Assembly: GCA_024803745.1 (NCBI GenBank)
Contig: JANJXV010000030.1
Coordinates: 258,001 to 322,000 of the forward strand
Length of the DNA stretch: 64,000 nt
From: Megascapheus bottae
Lineage: Eukaryota; Chordata; Mammalia; Rodentia; Geomyidae
Direction: 5' to 3'
Shown here: positions 20,850 through 50,939 of the stretch, piece after piece
How positions within the stretch are numbered: the first letter of the stretch is position 1
How the letters are laid out: each line of letters starts with the position of its first letter
The notes under the pieces: generated by a model
Databases searched by the model: none
What the model was told of the DNA's origin: nothing
What the model saw: only the letters and a program-made list of their open reading frames with translations
Translations under genes and position numbers: made by a program

Positions 20850-20889
20850 GCGCCGCCTCCACGCGTGGCGCGGACCGCGGACCAGCCAG
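20850..20889 (+). other. URB2: URB2 non-coding exon 1 (5' boundary approximate)
   Basis: The donor CCAG|GTGAGC has its last exon base at 20889, next to the CpG-island core and about 40 bp after an ETS site (CCGGAAG). It would splice to 21825, 13 bases before the URB2 ATG. Only the donor is visible, so the 5' end is a guess from the ETS site position. Confidence 0.55.
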
Positions 20890-21824
20890 GTGAGCCCCGG
20901 CCGGCGAGCCGCGGCCCCCGGGGAGCCGGCTCGGCGCGGGGCCTCGTCCCACGACGCCCGGGCCTGCCAGCCCCGCGCCGAGGAGCGGGGTCCCCCCTCC
21001 CGGCGCCGCACTCAAGTCGGTTCTCCGCCGGCTTCCCCGCCTCCGGGGCCCGGTCCTCCGCCCTCCGCCCTCCGCCGCCGGCTGGGCTGTCTGGCCGGGG
21101 CGGCGGACGGAGTCGCGCCGTCCTCGGGGCCCCGCGCGCTCTCCGGGCGGCGGGTTCCGGCGTTCGGGGGCCGGGAAGCAGGTCTTCCCTCGAGCTGAGA
21201 GAATCGTGAGAATGCGGTCTTTTTTTCAGTTATCTCATTCTCTTAGCTGTGTCTGTACTGTTGTGAACTTTTTGCTGTGTAAACTGAACCTTGTCACTAA
21301 GACAAAGTGTTGCTTCTGTCTTATTGGAGGTGTTAATATGCTTGCGTTTGATGTGCACTCTTCAGAAGCAGCTGTGTGTGCCTGGTAACCACGTGCATGA
21401 GTGAGTGAGATACGCGGCAGTGGAAGTCACTGTTGGGGAAATAACAATATTTCAGTTGGGATGGAGTTAGCACTTTTTTTCCCTTGGAGAAACATTTCTT
21501 TTTTCAAGTGCTGTATGGCCTGTTTCTCAATTTAGTGATGTTGGTTCTGGTGAACAAATATACTGTGGAGACTTTTGCATAAATAATCTTCACAGCTTCC
21601 TTTTAGCTGGATTCTTGCATCTGGTCATAGCAGTATTACTTATTATCTACCGCTTGCATTTGTCAGAAGTGCTCCCCAGAAAATCCATGGGACAAGCATC
21701 TTACATTTTATCCCCAATGATTTACTGATGTACTTTAATTCATTAAAAATTAACATACATACTGCTCATGTTGTTTTTCCTATTTAGTCAGATCTTATTA
21801 TTCCCTATTGTTTTTTACTTGTAG
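20890..21824 (+). other. URB2: URB2 intron 1 (5' UTR intron)
   Basis: GT-AG intron. Its first ~300 bases are still CpG island, and the rest is ordinary AT-richer sequence with no repeat recognised. Confidence 0.7.
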
Positions 21825-21828
21825 ATAA

Positions 21829-42402
<20,574 letters not shown>

Positions 42403-42607
42403 GCCATGTTGTAACACAACTGCGTGGGATACATTGCCCGGGCTGTGCCTTGTCCTCTTGAACCTTCAGGGTAAAAGAACAGATGTTCTCATCACAAGGT
42501 TGATGTCTGTGTGAAACCACATGCTTTGTATATCATGTAATAGCTCCTTTGTTGTGGTTGGGCAGCACTTGTAGTTAACTCTCTCCCCAATCCAATGCTT
42601 TGTAATT

Positions 42608-42845
42608 TTTTTCCCCTTGTATTGGTCCTGGGGCTTGAACTTGGAGCCTGGGAATTGTCCCTCAGCTTTTTTGCTCAAGGCTAATGCTCTGCCACTTAAG
42701 CCAATGATCCATTTCTGGGTTTTTGGTATTTAAGTAGAGATAGAATCTCAAGGATTTTATTGCCCTGGGCTAGCTTTGAACACCATCTTCAGATCTCAGT
42801 CTCTTGAGTACCTAGGATTACAGCTTGAGCCACCAGTACCTGGCC
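42608..42845 (-). mobile_element. B-type SINE in URB2 3' UTR
   Basis: Reverse copy from ttttccccttgtattggtcc to ccaccagtacctggccc. Confidence 0.75.
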
Positions 42846-42889
42846 CAGTGCTTTCTTTGTCATGTGTGCAGCTGTGTCTGTGCCTGTAT

Positions 42890-43005
42890 GTCTGTTGAGA
42901 CTGTCTTGCTCTGTGTAGCTCAGGTTAGCCTTAGATTTGGGTTCCTCCTGCCTCTGCTTCCCTTGAGTGGGATTATGAGCTGTTGATAAACTACCACCCT
43001 GTCTA
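42890..43005 (-). mobile_element. B1-like SINE
   Basis: The reversed B1 signature gactgtcttgctctgtgtag is followed by ctcctgcctctgcttccctt. No Geo-like half is attached. Confidence 0.6.
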
Positions 43006-43185
43006 TGGGGTCCAGGGTTTGTATGTAAGTGTAGCATGGGAATCGAGGGAGTTGTTCCTGGAATGGGACTCATTCAGTGGAAATGTTGCTGGTCTTGTGA
43101 CCATGTCATATGCAGCTTTTGTCTTTCCTCTCCCAGCTAGTAATGATGTAGACCTTGGTACTTGACTTTCAGTACTGGGTCTATA

Positions 43186-43191
43186 ATTAAA
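43186..43191 (+). terminator. Candidate URB2 proximal poly(A) signal ATTAAA
   Basis: ATAATTAAACTCTG lies 784 bases after the stop codon. The downstream sequence is T-rich. Confidence 0.45.
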
Positions 43192-43442
43192 CTCTGTTTC
43201 GATTATTATACATTATTCTGCCCTTTGAATTCTTCGTGTATCTCAGGAGGCATTCTCAAGCTTCCAGGGTAATGCCTCCCTTCGGAAAATGCTGACAGTA
43301 CTGGAAACAGCCCCTGGGTCCAGTTAGTGAGGGTAAGGACCCCCACCAGGCTCCTGCTTGCACTTTTGGGTTTCAGTGAATCTCTTCCAGAATTTTGCCC
43401 TTTAGTTTAAGAATTTATCTCTTAAAAAAAACAAAAACAAAA

Positions 43443-43590
43443 AATCTGGCACCAGTGGCTCACTCCTTGTAATTCTAACTACTCAGGGTGGTTGAAAGGT
43501 GATCTGTGGGTGTTTGGGCTAGCCTCAAACTGAGATCCTTCTGATTTTAGCTTTCTGATTTTAGGTATGAGCCTCTGGTGCCCAGCAAGA
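43443..43590. repeat. Foldback of two B1-like SINE halves
   Basis: Begins ctggcaccagtggctcact and ends gtatgagcctctggtgccca, which are mutual reverse complements with mismatches, so two head halves face each other. Confidence 0.6.
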
Positions 43591-43920
43591 AATAATCTTA
43601 ATTGTTCCTATTACTTAAACAATACATGTTCATTGTAGCAACCCAAGAACTTAATGGGAAAAGAGAAAAATATTTACAAACTCACTTGTGTTATCCGCTA
43701 CCCAGACAACTTCTGTGGTATAGTAGTGCCTTTAGTTCCTGTGCTGTCATGTATATAGATATACATGTATATTTAAAATTCTATTAGCATGAATTGTACA
43801 AAAATTCATTGTGATATTTTGCATAAGTGCTTTGATCAAATGTCTCTACTTGTGTGCCTTATTCCTAGCCATTTTGCCTCTCCTTTCTCATTTTTTAACT
43901 TCTGGTATTTAATTGTGCTG

Positions 43921-43960
43921 TTTATATACATACATATATATATACACACACACACACATA
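43921..43960. repeat. (TA)n-(CA)n compound repeat
   Basis: Alternating tatacata then cacaca units. Confidence 0.8.
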
Positions 43961-44069
43961 GGTGTACATATGTATAACATACGTCTGTAATTTCCGCCCC
44001 CATACCTCCTTTCCCCTCCTCCCTCTTAATGATTGAGACATATTTTCCTGTGTATTATTTCAGCAGTTG

Positions 44070-44075
44070 AATAAA
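44070..44075 (+). terminator. Candidate URB2 distal poly(A) signal AATAAA
   Basis: A canonical AATAAA is followed within 30 bases by a strong T/GT-rich stretch. It is a better signal than the proximal one, but 1.67 kb from the stop, so it may serve a long isoform or nothing. Confidence 0.4.
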
Positions 44076-44652
44076 GATATTGCTGTATTTTATTATTTTT
44101 ATTTTTTTGTTTTTACTGAAAACATCTTGATTGGCCTTTGCAAATCAGTGGGGATTTCTTTGCTAGGCAGGATGATCCTATCATACTTTTATTGGAACCT
44201 GGGGTTCTTGTCTATGATGCACCACACAGTGGTCTAGGCTGTAGATTCCAATGTTTGGGTCATATTTGATGCCCCAATGTATGTGTTCCTGGATCACAAA
44301 ACCAAAGTTTCCAATACTTGAGAAGTTATTTTCTTTTTATTAGTATTCCCTAACTTTCAGACCTTTCCAGGATTTCTTTGGCCTTAGCCCCAAAGGAATG
44401 TGTAGTGGACAGCAGTCTTCGTTCCTGCTGATGCCAGAGGATCTGAGTGTCTAATCATTGGGAAATTGTGGGCTGCTCCTCCAGCTGGGCTACCCAGGTC
44501 ACTTTGTCTCACTCTCCCCAACACACGGTGAGGCAGAACTTGCAGATTCAAAGCTTCTGCATGGGGTTTTTCTTTGATCCTGCAGCACTACAAGCTAGTC
44601 TCGTGGGCCTGCTGGCCACCAACAGAGGAGTGTCGGGGAAAAAATGAGTTTA

Positions 44653-44803
44653 AAAGTAGGCTTTAAGGGGGTGGGGGTAGGAAAATGGGGACAAAAACAT
44701 GAGAAGGGGCATCAATGTGTGAGAAGTAATGCACCTACTACCTGGTGAATGTATCTAACCCTTCTCTACACCGACTATAAAAAGGAAAAAAAGTAGGCTT
44801 TAA
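44653..44803 (+). mobile_element. Short retroposed insert with target-site duplications (likely truncated L1 3' end)
   Basis: AAAGTAGGCTTTAA flanks the insert at 44653-44666 and 44790-44803. The insert starts G-rich (gggggtgggggtagg), has gagaagtaatgcacctacta and ends in an A-rich tail. It resembles rodent L1 3' UTR ends, 5'-truncated. Confidence 0.6.
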
Positions 44804-44820
44804 AAAGTAGTTTTAAGGTG

Positions 44821-45015
44821 GGGGCTAGGAGTTTGGCCTAGTGTAGAGTGCTTGCCTAGTATGCATGACCCGGGTTTGAATCCTCAGTACCACATACATA
44901 GGAAAAGCCAGAAGTGGTGCTGTGGCTCAGGTGTAGAGTGCTAGCCTTGAGAAAGCCTAAGGACAGTGGTCAGGCCCTGAGTTCAAGCCCCAGGACTGGC
45001 AAGAAAAAAAAAAAA
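44821..45015 (+). mobile_element. IDL-Geo-like dimeric SINE
   Basis: Right monomer of the gctgtggctcaggtgtagag type with intact box B gttcaagcccc, that is, the older subfamily. Confidence 0.8.
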
Positions 45016-45098
45016 AGAAAATAGCTTTAAAGATCATCCTTAAGGAAAGCCCCCTTGGTTTTTTTTCCTTTACAATCCTTTTCCAAGAAAGTATGTTT

Positions 45099-45340
45099 GG
45101 CCAGATGCCAAAGACTCACCCCAGTAATCCTATCTATGTAGGAAGCTGATATCTGAGGATCACAGTTCAAAGCCAGCACAGGCAGGAAGTTCTGAGAGGC
45201 TTATCTCCAATAAACTCAGAAAAAACAAAAAGTGGCACTGCAGCTCAAGTGGTCAAGCCTTAGCCTTGAGCACAGAGAGACTCAGGGACAGAACCCAGGC
45301 CCAGGCTCTGATTAAATTCAAGCCCCAGGATGGGCAAAAA
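45099..45340 (+). mobile_element. B-type SINE, diverged
   Basis: Contains ccagtaatcctatctatgta, cagttcaaagccagc and a lengthened end (ctctgattaaattcaagccc). Confidence 0.7.
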
Positions 45341-45365
45341 ATAAGAATTAAAAAAAAAAAAAGTT

Positions 45366-45566
45366 GGCCGGGAGTTTGGCCTAGTGGTTAAAGTGCTTGC
45401 CTAGCATGCACAAAGACCTGAATTCGATTCCTCAGTACCACATACATAGAAAAAAGCCGGAAATGGTGCTGAGGCTCAAGTGGTAGAGCTCTAGCCTTGA
45501 GAAAGTCCAAGGACAGTGCTCAGGCCCTGAGCTCAAGCCCAGGACTGGCAAAAAAAAAAAAAAAAA
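45366..45566 (+). mobile_element. IDL-Geo-like SINE, young-looking subfamily
   Basis: Close to consensus, with gtggttaaagtgc and gagctcaagcccagg. It has a poly(A) tail of about 17. Confidence 0.87.
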
Positions 45567-45837
45567 GTGTTTGGAAAAGACAGTATAAAAATAGGGTCTT
45601 CCTGATTTCTATGAGATAAAGCCTGAGTCATCTGATTTTATTTTACACTGGCTGACTTGTAGAGAGATGGCCCTTGTCCTTCCTTTCTGATAAGACAGGC
45701 CTTAAGAGTTTTGTGACTAGAAAGTGTTTGGTGGCATGCTGCCTTTTGTGTGAATGGTTGTTTTCCTGTCCAATCTCCAAGGGAGATGTGTGCACCTGAA
45801 GGTTGTTGCACTGTGACGTAAGCAGGCAACCTTGACA

Positions 45838-46180
45838 TGGATTATAGCTCCCACTATGAACAGTGGGAACTAAAGAGCTGTGATCCTCTTGATGCAGGAG
45901 TCCAGATAATTCAGTACCTTCTGGAAAATCCTGGATCTGTGCCTGCTGTGTCCCCAGGCCCTCCTGGAAAGTTCCAGATCCCTGCCAGCAATGTCCCAGG
46001 TGGCAGAGGCTGCGGCGGCAGCGGCCGGCCCCGGTGGTGGGTCCAGGTATCTCTGCTCTCTGATCCTGGTTGGGAGGAGGGCCGGCACACCATGTGCAGC
46101 AGTTCCTCAGATGACCTGACAGTGGCGCTGTGGGGCTGCAGAGGCCTTGGAAGGGACCGCAGGGTCCCATGATGCCAGTG
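45838..46180. other. GC-rich exon-like segment, unidentified
   Basis: A 111-codon plus-strand open frame begins at 45837, and a CpG/GCG-rich core lies at 46003-46035 with acceptor- and donor-like bases around it. I do not recognise a protein. It could be a decayed retrocopy, a non-coding RNA exon or chance. Confidence 0.25.
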
Positions 46181-47930
46181 CCATCAGCTCCTTGCAGTCA
46201 TTTCTACATGATTTCTAAACCTTCCTTGAAAGAAAATCATTTTTACCTCCATTTTGCTGATTAGGAGGGCAAAAGAAGCATTTCCTCTTGGCACTTAATG
46301 GAGGCTGTGCTGTGTTGATTCTTGTCCTGAGAGTCTGCCTAGGCAGAGGGGTTGTGGAGAGGCTGATGAAGAAATGCTGAGCATCCATGATGGTTTGCTG
46401 TGGACCTGTTGTGGCTCCACCCAGACCCTGGTCACCCAACAGGTGCTCAGCCACCTGCAGCTAATGCACAGGTGTGGGCTACAGTCCTGGTCCTTGGGGG
46501 GGGGGGTTGCTCTCTAGCAGGAGGAGTTGCTGGAGGAGCAAAGCAGAGGAGCTCAGACCCAGGAGCAGCCGCCGGGTGGAATGTGCCAACTCTCAAGGAG
46601 GAGGATGAGAGGGGCGTTGGGCAGAGGAGAGGTGCTGCCTTGGCTAGTCCAGACAGCGGTGCTTCAGGGGTTGGGCACGTTCAGACAGCAGCTGCCCCCT
46701 GAGCCTTGGGCAAGTGGGCAGTGTCGTGGGCTACAGGGGAGGGGTCCCTTGCAGTCTCTCCTCGTGGCTTCCCTGAGTGACAACAGAGCCTTGTCTTTTC
46801 CCTCATCCCTTCCTGCTTTGAGTCTTCAGAAACTTCTGTATACAGAGGACCAAGGTGCAGACCCAGGAAAGGCAAACCACAGAGGCATGCGGCAGGGAGC
46901 TACGTGGAGTGTTCATCTCCCAGCTGCTCATTCTGCTCTTTGACATAGTTCTCAGGACTACGCTGCATTGCCACCGGATCAGGCCATAGTCCAATCAGGG
47001 GTCTAGCGTGGTCACTCATGTTTACATCTCGTAAAAGCCACTAGAGAGGTGGCAGTGGGATTGCTTCTCTAGTATTGGCTAAGCATCTTCTGATTGCTCT
47101 TCCTTGCTGTCTTCCCTTCCTCTTCCCTTGATTTCCTCGTGTGTTGCTCTTGGGGCCTGGGGCATCTCTTCAAGGTTGTTATCACTGTGTCTGGACTGTC
47201 CTTGCTCACTGGCTTCTCTCGCTCACCAGGCTTGTGGTGGTTTGAACCTGAACCCAGTCTCCTCTTCTGTTCCCTTTGGACATTCTGTGTAGCTTCAGTG
47301 TCTGCTGTGGACCCTGCTGACACTGGCTTGGCATTTCAGGGTTGCCATCGGGTGCTAATGGCACCTTCCCCAGGTTTTCTTACAGAAGACACACAGAGTA
47401 GACACACACGCACATACATACTCACACGCAGTGTACACATGCACACACATGGCCAGTAACACACATGCGATCTTAGGAAGTAGCTAAAGCAACAGGCCTG
47501 GGACTGGAACACACACCATGGCTATTAACTGTAGTGCTGATTCCAGCAAGTCAATTAATCTTTTTTTCTTTTACTCCCTGACCTTCTGAGTGGAAAAGAA
47601 GAGGCAGATCCAGCACAGAGGGGTGCCAGGAGGTTAACCCTCATCTTCAAAGGGCTCATCATGACCAAAGTGCCACACGAAGCCAGGCTGCTGTTATTTT
47701 TATTAAATGCTGGATGACTATTCATGAGCTCCTTCTGCCTCCCCTGGGCTGGGGTTTCGCTGGGCCAGGTGCTGTGGAGCAAGCCCTGTGGAAGTGGGAT
47801 GGACCTCACTCAACTCCACAAGGTAGAACAAATGCTCTGCGAATAGCACTGGGTTGGGGCACAGGATGTTATGGCGGTGTGCTGGGGAGATGTCAGAGGG
47901 CTGATGGCATGCGGCATGAGGATAACCAAA
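46181..47930. other. Intergenic, no gene supported
   Basis: Moderately GC-rich unique sequence with short open frames on both strands. A stretch at 46430-46720 looks exon-like in composition but matches no family I know. A degraded CA-rich patch occurs at 47395-47450. Confidence 0.4.
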
Positions 47931-47944
47931 CTCTCAAGATGGAG

Positions 47945-48000
47945 GAGGTGGTGGGAGAGAGCTAGCATTTTGTGAGTGCCAGGTCCTTAATAGCTTTCTG
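47945..48000. mobile_element. MIR/L2-like relic
   Basis: The phrase gctagcattttgtgagtgccaggt resembles the common ancient mammalian start (tagcatttattgagtgcc) in parts. Weak. Confidence 0.25.
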
Positions 48001-48449
48001 TCCCAAGCAAACAGAGCAGTTTTCTGAAAAGTCAGCAGGGGCAGAATGCCACAAGGCTGGAGCAGCTCCTGAAACGAGAAGCCTCCATCCTGGAGAATTC
48101 GCTCATAACTGATGTCCCAAGTAATTCTTACACAAGCCTCACCTGCAATCCACCAGCTAAGAGTTCCAGTCCATTGTTTTAAGCGCAGTAGGGACTGTAT
48201 GGGGGCGGGGCAGGGGTAGCGGGCAGACAATCTCTGGATTTTCACCTCCCCACTCAAACAAACCTGGTAGCCATTTATTTCAGTGTCTTTGTGGAGACTG
48301 GTGAGCTGATTTTGGAACAGTTGACCTGGGCAGATGAGGCTAGCGTAGGCAAGTGGCTATGAGCTAGCAGATAGCCTGGGATACATGCAATGGACGGGTC
48401 AGCGGGCAAGGTGGTCTGAGGGTAAGAGGATTTTGCTACATTTTACTTC

Positions 48450-48570
48450 ATTTCATTCAGGCTGTGTGACAACCTGGTGGTCCAAGTGCAGAGAAGCTGT
48501 CTGCCCAGCACCACACAGCCAGTGAGTGGAAGACTTGGAATTTCCATCCAGTTGTTTTCATCCACACATA
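48450..48570 (+). mobile_element. MIR-like ancient SINE
   Basis: Contains ctgcccagcaccacacagcc and agtgagtggaagacttgg, close to the MIR core pattern for cacacagctagtgagtgg. Confidence 0.5.
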
Positions 48571-49029
48571 GACTTGTGAGGACCGTCCCTCAGGGCCTGC
48601 CTTCCTTGCCTGTTTTGTGATGTAAATCTTTCATGATCACATAAAAGAAAAAGTGTTGCTTTTCCTTAGATCAAAGCAAATCCATTGTTAAGCCACTCTC
48701 CCCCTTGGGTAGTAAGAAGCCCCACATGACCTCTACTCTGCCTGCAGCTCCTGGGCAGAACAGAGCGTTTGTGTGTTTTGTTAGAGATGGAAGCAGGAGC
48801 TTGGCTCTTCCTTCTTCCTCATCAGTGTTCTCAATGTGTGGCCCAGAGCAGCAGAGCAGCAGCAGTAGTTCACCTGGAGCTTGCAGGAGGGCAGAGGCTC
48901 TGATGACCACTGATCAGGAGCCAGGGTGGGAGGCTCAGTCAGGACTTGGAGGCTGTTCTAGAAATTCCAATACCATGTGCCCTGCCATGCAGATGAGGAC
49001 TACTCCCTGGGACAGACTGATTGAGCCTG
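48571..49029. other. Intergenic, nothing recognised
   Basis: Unique-looking sequence between a MIR-like relic and a pyrimidine tract. A plus-strand open frame here (48705-49286) runs through the low-complexity tract, so it is not credible as a gene. Confidence 0.4.
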
Positions 49030-49131
49030 CCTTCCTTCCCTCCCTCCTTCCTTCCCTCCCTCCTTCTTTCCCTCCTTCCTTCCTTCTTTCCCTCCCTTCC
49101 TCCTTCCTTCCTTCCTTCCTTCCTTCCTTCC
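49030..49131. repeat. (CTTC)n/(CCTT)n polypyrimidine tract
   Basis: About 100 consecutive pyrimidines in CCTT/CCCT units, the strand inverse of the purine tract at 17879. Confidence 0.9.
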
Positions 49132-49340
49132 ATACATGGAGGTTTTGCTCTGTGGTGGGTCTGGTGAGTGCAGCCGGGGGCCTTGCCCCTGGAGCTTCTG
49201 CTCAGGCAATGCCCAATGCTCTGCTCCTCCCAGGCTGCAGCAGGCTGGCCCAGCAGCCGCTCTGCACACTCACCACTTCCCACTGATGACATGGCCTGGC
49301 TAGAGAGTGTCTATTCCTATTCCTTGGCCACATAAGACTT

Positions 49341-49543
49341 CTTTTTTTTTTTTTTTTTTTTGCCAGTCCTGGGCTTGGGCTCAGGGCCTGAGCACTGTCC
49401 TTGGACTTTCTCAAGGCTAGAGCTCTACCACTGGAGCCTCAGCACCACTTCTGGCTTTTTTCTATGTATGTGGTACCAAGGAATCAAACCTGGGTTTTCG
49501 TGCATGCTAGGCAAGCACTCTACCACTAGGCCACACTCCCGGC
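49341..49543 (-). mobile_element. IDL-Geo-like SINE, full length
   Basis: Reverse copy: T-run of about 20, gccagtcctgggcttgg, and end ggccacactcccggcc. Confidence 0.85.
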
Positions 49544-49554
49544 CTCACATAACA

Positions 49555-49780
49555 TTTTTTGGTGGGTGTGCTAGTCCTGAGGCTTGAACTCAGGGCCTGG
49601 GCACCACCCTTGAGGTTTTTGCTGAAGGCCAGTGCTCTATCATTTGAGGTACAGCTACACTTCTGGCGTTTTGGTGGTTAATTAGAGATAAGAGTCATAT
49701 GGGCTTTCCTGCCTGGACTGGCTTTGAACCTGAGTGGCCAGAGTGACACACACATGTGAGCTGCTGGCACCTTTTGCCCG
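49555..49780 (-). mobile_element. B-type SINE
   Basis: Reverse copy directly after the preceding SINE. The linker ggtggttaattagagataag is clear. Confidence 0.75.
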
Positions 49781-49784
49781 ACAG

Positions 49785-49938
49785 TCCATTTGTTCTGACT
49801 TACAGTTTTTGCAGCTTTGTTTTTAGGTACTTACATATTTGGGTTTGTTGTATTTTCCTTTGTCAATAAAAATTCCTCTTTATTCCTGTAATACTTCTTA
49901 TTATGTCATCGATTGTTCTGATATTAATATATGTACTC
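49785..49938 (-). mobile_element. Ancient L1 ORF2-region fragment, antisense
   Basis: Phrases such as ggtacttacatatttgggtt and ctgatattaatatatgtact match the usual antisense L1 endonuclease-region wording (tgatattaatatagc). Confidence 0.5.
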
Positions 49939-49939
49939 G

Positions 49940-50186
49940 TTTTTTTGCTTTTGTTTTTCGTCTGTCAAGAGACTTGAACTCAGGGCTTAGGCTGTGTCTC
50001 TTGAGCTCAAAGCTTGCTCAAAGCTACTGCTCTACTATCTTGATTCACAGCTCCACTTCTGGTTTTGGGGTGGACGATTGGAGGGAAGAGCCTCATAGAC
50101 TTTTCTTTCCAGGCTGTCTTTGAACTGCAATTCTCAGATCTCAGTCCCTGAGTAGCTAGGATTACAAGTGTGAGCTACCAGTGCCC
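49940..50186 (-). mobile_element. B-type SINE
   Basis: Reverse copy with a small duplication of its ctcaaagcttgctcaaagct section. It ends aagtgtgagctaccagtgcc. Confidence 0.75.
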
Positions 50187-50195
50187 AGTCCATAC

Positions 50196-50408
50196 TCAGT
50201 ATTTTTTTTGGTGCCAGTCCTGGAGCTTGAACTCAGGGCCTGGACACTGTCCTTGGGCTTTCTCAAAGCTAGAACTCTACCACTTGAGCCACAGCACCAC
50301 TTCCAGCCTTTTCTGTATATATGGTATCAAGAAATCAAACCCAGGGCTTTGCGTAGGCCAGGCATGCACTCTTTGGGACCAAACTCCTGGTCCCATGGGC
50401 AGTATTTT
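50196..50408 (-). mobile_element. IDL-Geo-like SINE with target-site duplication
   Basis: CAGTATTTTTT is found on both sides (~50197-50207 and ~50400-50410), a clear insertion footprint around the reverse copy. Confidence 0.8.
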
Positions 50409-50429
50409 TTAATGGATAATACTGTAGAA

Positions 50430-50590
50430 TATGTCTTTGTTTTTAAATGTTGTTTTATTGTAAACATTATGTGCAGAGTGGTTAGATACATAAGTAAGGT
50501 AATGAGTACATTTCTTGTTAAACAGTGTTCCTCCCTCCCTCCCTCATTTTCTCCCACTTTCCCTCTCTCTCGACGCCCTGCCCCCCAAAT
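50430..50590 (-). mobile_element. L1 3' end, 5'-truncated, antisense
   Basis: On the minus strand it reads G/A-rich gagggagggaggaacac, then aagaaatgtactcatt, gtatctaaccactctg and AATAAA (50459-50454). This is the same wording as the plus-strand insert at 44667. Confidence 0.55.
50531..50571. repeat. Pyrimidine-rich (CCCT)n segment of the L1 tail
   Basis: The antisense view of the L1 G-rich 3' UTR. Confidence 0.7.
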
Positions 50591-50689
50591 TGTAAAGCTC
50601 ATTTCCAACATAGTGTCTTGTGAGTATGGTTGTAGCCAGTGTCCAGTCCATACTCAGTATTTTTTAGTGGACAACACTGTAGGATGTAT

Positions 50690-50928
50690 CTTTTTTTTTT
50701 TTTTGGTCGGTTGTGGAGCTTGAACTCAGGGCCTGAGCACTGTCCCTGAGCCCTTTTGCTCACTTTGCCACTTTGAGCCATAGCTCTACTTGAGGTTTTT
50801 GAGTAGTTAGCTGGAGGTAAGAGTCTCACAGGGATTTTTCCGCCCTGGCTGACTTGGAACTGTGATCCTCAAATCTCAGCCTTCCTAGTGGTGAGGATTA
50901 CAGGTGTGAGCCACAGCACCTGACTGGG
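50690..50928 (-). mobile_element. B-type SINE
   Basis: Reverse copy from a T-run and ggtcggttgtggagcttg to gagccacagcacctgac. Confidence 0.75.
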
Positions 50929-50939
50929 AGCTACAGCGT

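Larger units (their letters stand above)
19790..21200. promoter_or_regulatory. CpG island, shared TAF5L/URB2 bidirectional promoter
   Basis: This 1.4-kb block is dense in CpG and sharply richer in GC than both flanks. It contains the first-exon donors of two divergent genes, 20222 (minus) and 20889 (plus), 667 bp apart. Motifs seen include ETS-type sites on each strand (ACTTCCG 20299-20305; CCGGAAG 20844-20850), two CACGTG E-boxes (20121-20126, 20347-20352), an NRF1-like CTGCGCAG (20388-20395) and a run of GC boxes (~20795-20817). No TATA box is obvious near either first exon. These are marks of TATA-less housekeeping promoters. Long open frames on both strands here result from the scarcity of AT-rich stop codons. 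Confidence 0.88.
42403..43210 (+). other. URB2: URB2 3' UTR (to proximal poly(A) site)
   Basis: This runs from the TAG to just past an ATTAAA at 43186. It is mostly repeat-derived: an antisense B-type SINE (42608-42845) and an antisense B1-like element (42890-43005) occupy its middle. If the distal AATAAA at 44070 is used, the UTR extends to about 44095 and adds a foldback SINE and an AT/CA repeat. Confidence 0.55.

Noticed and set aside
19887..21011. Open frames of up to 374 codons on both strands in the CpG island
   Set aside because: Stop codons are AT-rich, so GC-rich DNA stays open by chance. The frames are Arg/Gly/Pro/Ala-rich, overlap in all phases and contain the first-exon donors of two real genes.
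47030..47065. Possible CTCF site (gagaggtggcagtgg)
   Set aside because: Only the right half of the motif fits, and the spacing on the left is two bases off, so it is too weak to report as a feature.
48705..49286. 193-codon plus-strand frame
   Set aside because: It runs through the CTTC tract (Pro/Ser/Leu/Phe repeat) and unrelated flanks, with no sign of a protein family.
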